A stretch of 64,000 nt of DNA from Ceratothoa steindachneri. Its lineage: Eukaryota > Arthropoda > Malacostraca > Isopoda > Cymothoidae. Numbering within the stretch: the first letter of the stretch is position 1; every line of letters starts with the position of its first letter. The stretch spans positions 149,883,806 to 149,947,805 of the forward strand of contig OZ018326.1 in NCBI GenBank assembly GCA_963969495.1, in the 5' to 3' direction. This document shows positions 57,933-64,000 of the stretch, piece by piece. Made by a program: the position numbers and the translations under genes. The notes beneath the pieces were generated by a model. It saw only the letters and a list, made by a program, of their open reading frames with translations, was not told where the DNA came from and made no database searches.

Positions 57933-60375
57933 GTGCGGGCTACTGCGATAGGTGATGTGCGATTGCGTCCCGTATTAAAAAGAGGGTCACTATGCCCATG
58001 TTTGTACAACAAAAAAAAACCCAACCCTCAACTTCCCCTGAAACAGCGACGGAGCCGCCCTCGGGAAGCTCCAGCAAAAAATTGGAGGTCCCCTTCCCCT
58101 GTGCTTGCGCAGGGGACCCTCCATATTTCTCTAACCGGAGAGGAAGCTTACTCCTCTCCTTTGCCTACGGTTGCAGGGGACTCCCCCTCACCCCCTTCTC
58201 TGGAGGTGCTTTCCGGCGCCTCCCTTGTTCCAGCGGCAGTCCCCTCTTTTCTTTCCAAGGGGACTGCCAAGAAAGCCAGCAGGCAGCCCTTACCAGCCGC
58301 TCCTCATCGAAGCGGCTCGGTAGGGCAAACCCCCTTAGGGAGAGAGGGAAGCCAGGCCCCTTAAGGCGCTTCCCTCAAAGGAACTGCTGGCAAGGATATT
58401 GAACCTTGCCGGGGTTAGGGCCTGTGCTTGCCCACAAAAGACTAGTGACAATACTGCCAACGGGACCTGCGATGACTTAGGAGGGGATGGCCAACTGGAG
58501 GCCCCTCCTGTGACACACATGGTCCTTGAGGAGCCCCAGCCTTAGACAGTAGGGCCTTACATGGGGGGAATCCGGGCTCGGCGCCAAGCACCGAACCCAA
58601 ATCCGCCCCTATACAAGGTCCTCCTCAAACGGCTGAGGGCTCCGAGGCAGTACAAGGAGGGAAGAGATCTCCTCCGACAGGTGCCCCTACGACTACCAAG
58701 ACCTTCTCCATTTCGGAGAGAGACCTGGCTGAGGCCGGTCCATCTAGAATGGGGGCTTCTGCTGATGAAAGTTAGAAGCGGGTTCATTCCCCGCCCTCCT
58801 CTCCAAAAAAGAAGAATAAAAAGACAAGAAAAACAAAGAAGACTCGGGGCTCCTCTCCATCCGCGGGGTCTGCGAGGACGGATGGGTGTGCTGCCACTTT
58901 GGTAGGCGACCAAGCCAAGATTAGCACATCCGGCCCCTCTACCCCCCCCCCCCCGTGTGCGGAGCCCCTGACTAAGACGAAAAGTGAACTGGGCGGAGCT
59001 CGATGACATCGGGGCCCCTCATTCAGAGGATACCTGGCGTTTTAGAAGCCTGCTGGCTTCAAGCGCTTCCTCGTTATTCGCTCCACTGATGGCAGCATGT
59101 TGTCCAAGGGCAACATGATCCATCAGAGGAGAGGATTAGCTAGTGCAATTGGTAGAAAGCCGAAGGTGACCCGCTTCTCGGATGGGAGCCTTCTGGCGAA
59201 TGCGGAGGATCCCACCGAGGCGGCCAAGATAAGTGCTCTTCGGACACTTCATGGCACTCCGGTGAGTGTGGCGTTGCACTCTACCATGAACTTTGTGAAA
59301 GGAGTAGTTTATGCGAAGGAACTCGTTGACTACTCCATTGAGGACATCACCCTAGAGCTGGCCGACCATGGGGCGGTCAAGGTCAAACGTGTGATGAGAA
59401 AACAGGGAGGGGCCTCGAGACCCACATCTACACTCTTCGTCACGTTCGACTGTGACAAGCTCCTTGAGTTGGTGCGTGCCGGTTGGTAGCGGTACCGCGT
59501 GAAGGCGGTGCTATTACTGTCACCGCTTCGGCCATACGAATCGCTCATGTAGACGTGCAAAGTCGGGGTCACCCTAAGTCTGTGTTAATTACTCCAAGGC
59601 CGCGCACGAAAAGTGCAAATCGTGTGTGGCAAAGTGTGTCAATTGCGGAGAGCCGCACCCTGCTTCTTCGAAGCAATGTGGTGCATATCTCCTTGAGAAA
59701 GAAATCCTGGCCGTTCAGGCCCAGGATAGACTCTCATTCCGCGAGGCTAAGGACTTGGTCCTGGCGCGCCCAGCTCTGCCTGGGACGTCATATGCCTCAG
59801 TAGTTAGAAAGGCACCCTCTGCTCCTGACCCATCCAGGCCAACGAGCACGGTTGTTTCCGCGCCCATTCGGAGCCCTTCTGTGGGCTCTACCCAACCCAG
59901 GCTTTCCCCTGGTAAAGCCGGCGGCAAAAACGGTTCATACCCAGCCCCGGCTAAAACCAGGGCTCCCCTTTCTTCCCCCAGCGTGACCGTTTCCCGCAAG
60001 GCGAAATGGCCACGCGCCTCCACCGAGTCGTTAGACTCACAGGAGGCAACACCCCTGAAGAGGGTCGCTAGGCCATCTTCGGGGTTTCCTAAAGCTGTCC
60101 CCCGAAAGGAGAACAGCAACAAAGGAGCTTCGGCTCCTTCACCCACGCCCCGAGGTGGAGCGAGTGGCTCGGAGACGGTGGTTCCTCGAAAAGAGGGCCC
60201 CCCGCCTCCGAAGCCGAAACGCCCACCTAAGGTTTCGAGGCGGAGGGAGGAAAAGACTCGCATGGCGAGCTCAACCTCCCCCAATAAGTCTTTGCAGGCA
60301 ACAGCGCCTTCAGCGCTTTGTCCGGCCAACAGCGCCCGGGGTTCTGCCCCCGGGAAGCGTAGGCCATTTTTGTGA
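57933..60375 (+). pseudogene. LINE-B ORF1: I-clade gag, decayed
   Basis: A GC-rich gag-like ORF. The 5' third is a Pro/Ser/Lys-rich low-complexity region spread over several frames. The conserved middle is the 130-codon frame 59097-59489: MLSKGNMIHQRRGLASAIG, SLLANAEDPTEAAKISALR, IEDITLELADHGAVKVKRVM and TSTLFVTFDCDKLLELVRAG. This is the RRM-like region of I-type gag. Knuckles follow: the first is broken by frameshifts near 59500-59600, then CVNCGEPHPASSKQCGAYLL in the 249-codon frame 59626-60375, followed by a basic, Pro-rich tail to the stop. At least three frameshifts separate these blocks. ORF2 starts within 30 bp. Minus frames over this GC-rich region are shadows. Confidence 0.8.
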
Positions 60376-60399
60376 GGGTCTTCAGTTCGAGGAGGGCGC

Positions 60400-63300
60400 T
60401 TGCGTCTCCTCCGAGCTAGGCCTGAAGAGCATATTCCTTTAATGGAATTGCTGTGGACTCCGTCTAACTGGGAGGAGCTGCGGAGGTTCTTCTCATCCCG
60501 TTCCCCGTTAGCTATCTTTTTGCAGGAGACCCTGCTAGGCGCGTGCCCCCTGCCCGCCCTCCCGGGGTATAAGGGTCTTGCGACACCACCACCGTGGGAT
60601 GGCCGGGCTGGGGGATGCGCGGTTTACACCCGGCATGATGTCTCCGTTCTTCCTTTCTCTTTAGATACCTCCTTTCAGGCAGTGGCTGTGCAGCTGCACC
60701 TGGATAGGAGGTATACTATCATTTCTGCGTACATTCCACCGTCAGCTGACTTCGACGCGGGGGACTTCCACCGCATCCTGGAACGGTTGCCAAGGCCCTA
60801 TCTCTTGCATGGAGATCTGAACGGCAGGCATCCTCTCTAGGGAGATTACTCCATAAATTCCAGGGGGCAAGTCCTTGCCGATCTGATCGAAGAGCTTGAG
60901 ATGGGTGTCCTAAACGTGGATGAGTTTACGCATCAGTTTCGAGAACCGCTTCATTTTCTTGCCTTGACCTATCTTTGTGCTCTTCGGATGCACAGCCTGA
61001 TTTTGATTGGGGGGTGGTCGATGACCTTCATGGTAGTGATCACTTTCCCATTCAAATATCATTTTCAGGGCAACTGCCGCCTGAGAGACCACCTCGGTTG
61101 TGCTTGGTGCGGGCACGGTGGCCTTCATTTCAGGAAATGACTGAATTCTCTATCTCAGTCGAGGAGTTTAATTCGGTAGATGAGGCCGTTTAGTTCTTCT
61201 CCGGCAACCTCATCGCCGTGGGCCTGACTACTATTCCTAGGACGTCTGGCCGTTTTGCACGCCGACCACTCCCATGGTGGTCGGCCGAGTGTGAAACGGC
61301 CCTCAAACAGAAGCGTTATGCCTACATGCGCTATAAGCGCCGCCCGAACGATTTCACTGTCAGTGAATTTCGTCGGGCTAGGGCTATGTTCCGGTATATT
61401 TCTAAGCACGCCCGCCGCTCTTCTTGGCAGGCATACGTGTCTTCACTTAACGGGAAGATTTCTTTAGCTGAGGTGTGGAAGCGAGTCAAAAGGACTCGGG
61501 GCAAGTTCTCGCAGGATCCCCCCTACCGTTCTCCAGGAGAATGGGACCGCAATCTCGGACCCCGCGTCCGTGGCGGAATCCTTAGCGGCCGCTTTTTTCT
61601 GCATTCTCTAGCCGGGATGCTGCTCCACCAGCATTCAATACACGTTGTGATGTCGCATTAGGCCGCCGGCTGGACTTTACCTCCAGAGGCAGAGAACCCT
61701 TCACGACAAGTTTACTGTGAGTGAGTTGCGTTCCGCTCTCGCTTCGCACGTGGACACCGCCCATGGTCCGGACGATGTCCCGTACGCCATGCTTCGACAC
61801 CTGGGTGAGCGAGGCATGGCCTTTCTGTGAGATTTGTTCAACAGGATCTGGGTGGAAGGTCTTCTCCCAGACTCCTGGCGATTCCTACTGTGCTCGCCTT
61901 TCGCAAGCCGTGGAGAGATCACTCTACTCCGACCGGTTTCCGCCCAATTTCTCTAACCTCTTGCGTGTGCAAGTTTATGGAAAAATTGGTAAATGTTAGA
62001 TTAGCCTTTTTCCTGGACAGCGGAAGCCATCTGTCTTTCGCACAGTGCGGCTTCCGCAATTTCCAATCCACGTCGGATGCTCTGCTCCGACTGGAAAATG
62101 CCGTCTGCGAGGCTTTCCTTCGTAGACAGCACTACGCCACGGTGTTTTTCGATCTGGAGAAGGCCTATGATACCGCATGGTGATATGGTATCATGGAGAC
62201 TCTCCACACGATGGGGGCGAGGGGACGCCTCACAATGTTTATATCTGAATTTTTGCGAGATCATCGATTCCGCGTACTGGTGGGGGGAGCCCTCTCCGGC
62301 CCAAAGGAGCAGGAATAAGATGCCTCGCAGGGAAGTGTCCTCAGTGTCACACACTTTGCCCTGAGCATCAACGGCATCACCTCGGTGCTGCTGGAAGATG
62401 TTCTCGCTACGCTCTACGTGAACGACCTTTCGATCTCTTTTGGCGCGGCCCAGATGCCAACTCTGGAGCGTCGACTCCAACAGGCATTGAACCACGTCTC
62501 TCGCTATGCCGAAGCGCACAGGTTTCGGTTTTCTTTGGCCAAGACTAAGGTGGTGCACTTCTGCTTCCATCCACGGCTTCACCCCGACCCAGATTTGTTT
62601 CTTAATGGGGTGCGCCTGGATGTGGTTGGGTCACACCGTTTCCTTGGTCTTGTAGTCGACCGACGCCTCACCTGGGAGGCTCATATTCGCAGCCTTAGGG
62701 TCTCTTGTACCCGCGCCATGGACATTCTCCGTTCCGTGACGTTCAGCGCTTGGGGCGCTGATAGGGCTACTGCCCTACTTTTTTATCGATCCTTTGTTCG
62801 TTCAAAGCTCGACTACGGATGCGAGTTTTATGCATCCGCAGCCGAGCGTTTATTGCGGAAGGTGGATTCGATCTACCACACCGGCCTTCGCCTTGCGACC
62901 GGTGCCTTCCGCACTTCCGCCATTGAGAGCCTGTTGGTCGATGCTGGATGGATGCCACTCGCTCTGCGCCGCGTGCAGTGTATCACTCGACTGTACGCGC
63001 GAGCCCGGCGCCTCCCTCAGTCGCCAACAGCTCTCACTGCATCCGCAGCTGATCTCGATGGTGCCTATGCCGTCGAGAGACGCCAGTCATACCCTAAGCC
63101 TTTTGGGTTTAGGGCCAGAAAACTCCTTTGAAAGGTAGATATCGCTCTCGGGCCGGTGGCGCCCCTGGTTTTGCCCAGGACGCCACCCTGGAGGGTACCA
63201 CATTTGGCTATTTGTCGCCACGCCTCTGCTCCCAAAGCTTGTACTGCGCCGGGAGTATTGCGTTCGACCTTTTTGGAGCACACATCGTGTCACGCTGGAA

Positions 63301-64000
63301 CCGTGCCAGTGTATACGGATGGCTCCAAGTCCCAAGAGGGGGTCGGCTTCCACGCCGTATCCCCTCTGTTTGAAGTCAGCGGGGCTCTACCAGGCGCTGC
63401 GTCTGTCTTCACGGCCGAGCTGGTGGCAATACACCACTCGGTACGGGAGATTACGCAACGTGCCCGGTTCAGAGACCGGATTGTGATCTATAGCGACTCA
63501 CAAAGCGCCCTGAGTGCTCTCGGGGCATTGGAATCTCTGCATCCCCTGGTTCGCGATATCCGTGACGCCACGGTTTTGGCGAGCCGGGCAGATGTCAAAA
63601 TTATCTTCTCCTGGGTTCCTGGACATGTAAGAATTGCGGGGAATGAGCGCGCCGATGAGGGCGCCAAAGAGTCCGCGAGGACTCTGCGACCGGACCAGCG
63701 TTTCGCTCTTCCTCACACCGACTACATGGCAGGAATACGGGCAGCTCTTCGGACTGCTTGGCAAAGAAGATGGGATACGGTCGAAGGGAACTTAAAGTTA
63801 CGTGCCATTGCGCCGCGACTGTTCCCATGGACCTATCCCCCAATGCCGCGTCGGCTTCAGGTTGCTTTCTGTCGTCTCCGAATTGGACACACTTGTGTGG
63901 CGCATCGCTATTTGATGGAGCACTCGCCGTCGCCCTATTGCAACGACTACGTCGTCCCCCAGACTGTTCGGCACATTCTTGTCGAATGTCCCAGTCTGGG
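60400..64000 (+). pseudogene. LINE-B ORF2: endonuclease, RT and RNase H (runs past the window)
   Basis: The replication protein of an I-clade LINE. Endonuclease: LFLQETLLG-type FLQETLLGACP, LLHGDLNGRHPL, then GVVDDLHGSDHFPIQISF (SDH). Linker: PWWSAECETALKQKRYAYMR and FRRARAMFRYISKHARRSSW. RT: HVDTAHGPDDVPYAMLRHLG, GFRPISLTSCVCKFMEKLVN, FRNFQSTSDA, FFDLEKAYDTAW (first Asp), SQGSVLS, then LYVNDLSISF, where the catalytic YADD is Tyr-Val-Asn-Asp (62415-62426). Thumb: RFLGLVVDRRLTWEAHI. RNase H: VYTDGSKSQEGVGFHA, FTAELVAI, IYSDSQSALSAL, NERADEGAKESAR, all four acidic residues present. The tail has YCND and QTVRHILVECPS. From 61827 the code stays in one frame to 64000 with stops at 62181, about 62316 and 63129; the 5' part has frameshifts near 60840-60970 and 61560-61826. 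An RNase H after RT argues for I rather than Jockey. Confidence 0.88.

Noticed and set aside
59715..60329. Minus-strand 204-codon frame
   Set aside because: Shadow of the GC-rich gag tail of LINE-B; no motif.

Overview
The window is eukaryotic, very AT-rich intergenic DNA packed with decayed transposable elements. I see no intact host gene. The best clue to the organism is a short (TTAGG)n/(CCTAA)n tract, the common arthropod telomere unit. The element mix also fits an arthropod: Jockey- and I-type LINEs, Penelope-like elements, Tc1 and mariner, and a Gypsy element. It also holds a protein family that I know only as 'uncharacterized' in many arthropod genomes. A crustacean or arachnid is my guess; the order cannot be read from this sequence.

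Layout. 1-5.5 kb: AT-rich, one long (TA)n block. 5.5-10.9 kb: a nearly full-length, decayed Jockey-like LINE on the minus strand (LINE-A). 10.98-12.75 kb: a Penelope-like GIY-YIG fragment fused to a Tc1 fragment, both minus. 12.9-13.8 kb: intronless decayed copy 1 of the uncharacterized arthropod family. 14.1-15.3 kb: an LTR with its polypurine tract. 15.3-16.45 kb: a second Penelope-like element. 16.5-29.5 kb: AT-rich, with only a LINE 3' end at 20.4-20.75 kb. 29.7-31.1 kb: a second Jockey-like gag remnant. 31.1-34.8 kb: a dispersed repeat, a large inverted repeat, a direct-repeat pair and a GAT-tailed block.

40.4-49.4 kb is the most informative locus. Copy 2 of the arthropod family lies on the minus strand with intron-like gaps. 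It is split by an LTR retrotransposon (40945-48010) flanked by a 5-bp target duplication, GGTTG. The coding order of that element is gag, protease, integrase C-terminus, reverse transcriptase, RNase H: integrase comes before RT, as in Gmr1-like Gypsy elements. Its 3' LTR carries a mariner tail that stops at a head-to-head telomere-like tract.

49.4-56.2 kb is AT-rich, with a hammerhead-ribozyme-like Penelope remnant, one candidate host exon and the inverted second copy of the 31 kb repeat. 56.2-56.8 kb is an 18-bp minisatellite. A mariner element starts exactly in it and is interrupted by a GC-rich I-clade LINE (LINE-B) that runs to the end of the window. LINE-B is the youngest-looking element: most of its ORF2 is in one frame with a few stops, and its RNase H is uninterrupted.

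Nothing here looks able to move on its own. The value of the window is its nested, datable insertion history and the arthropod gene family that the insertions cut.
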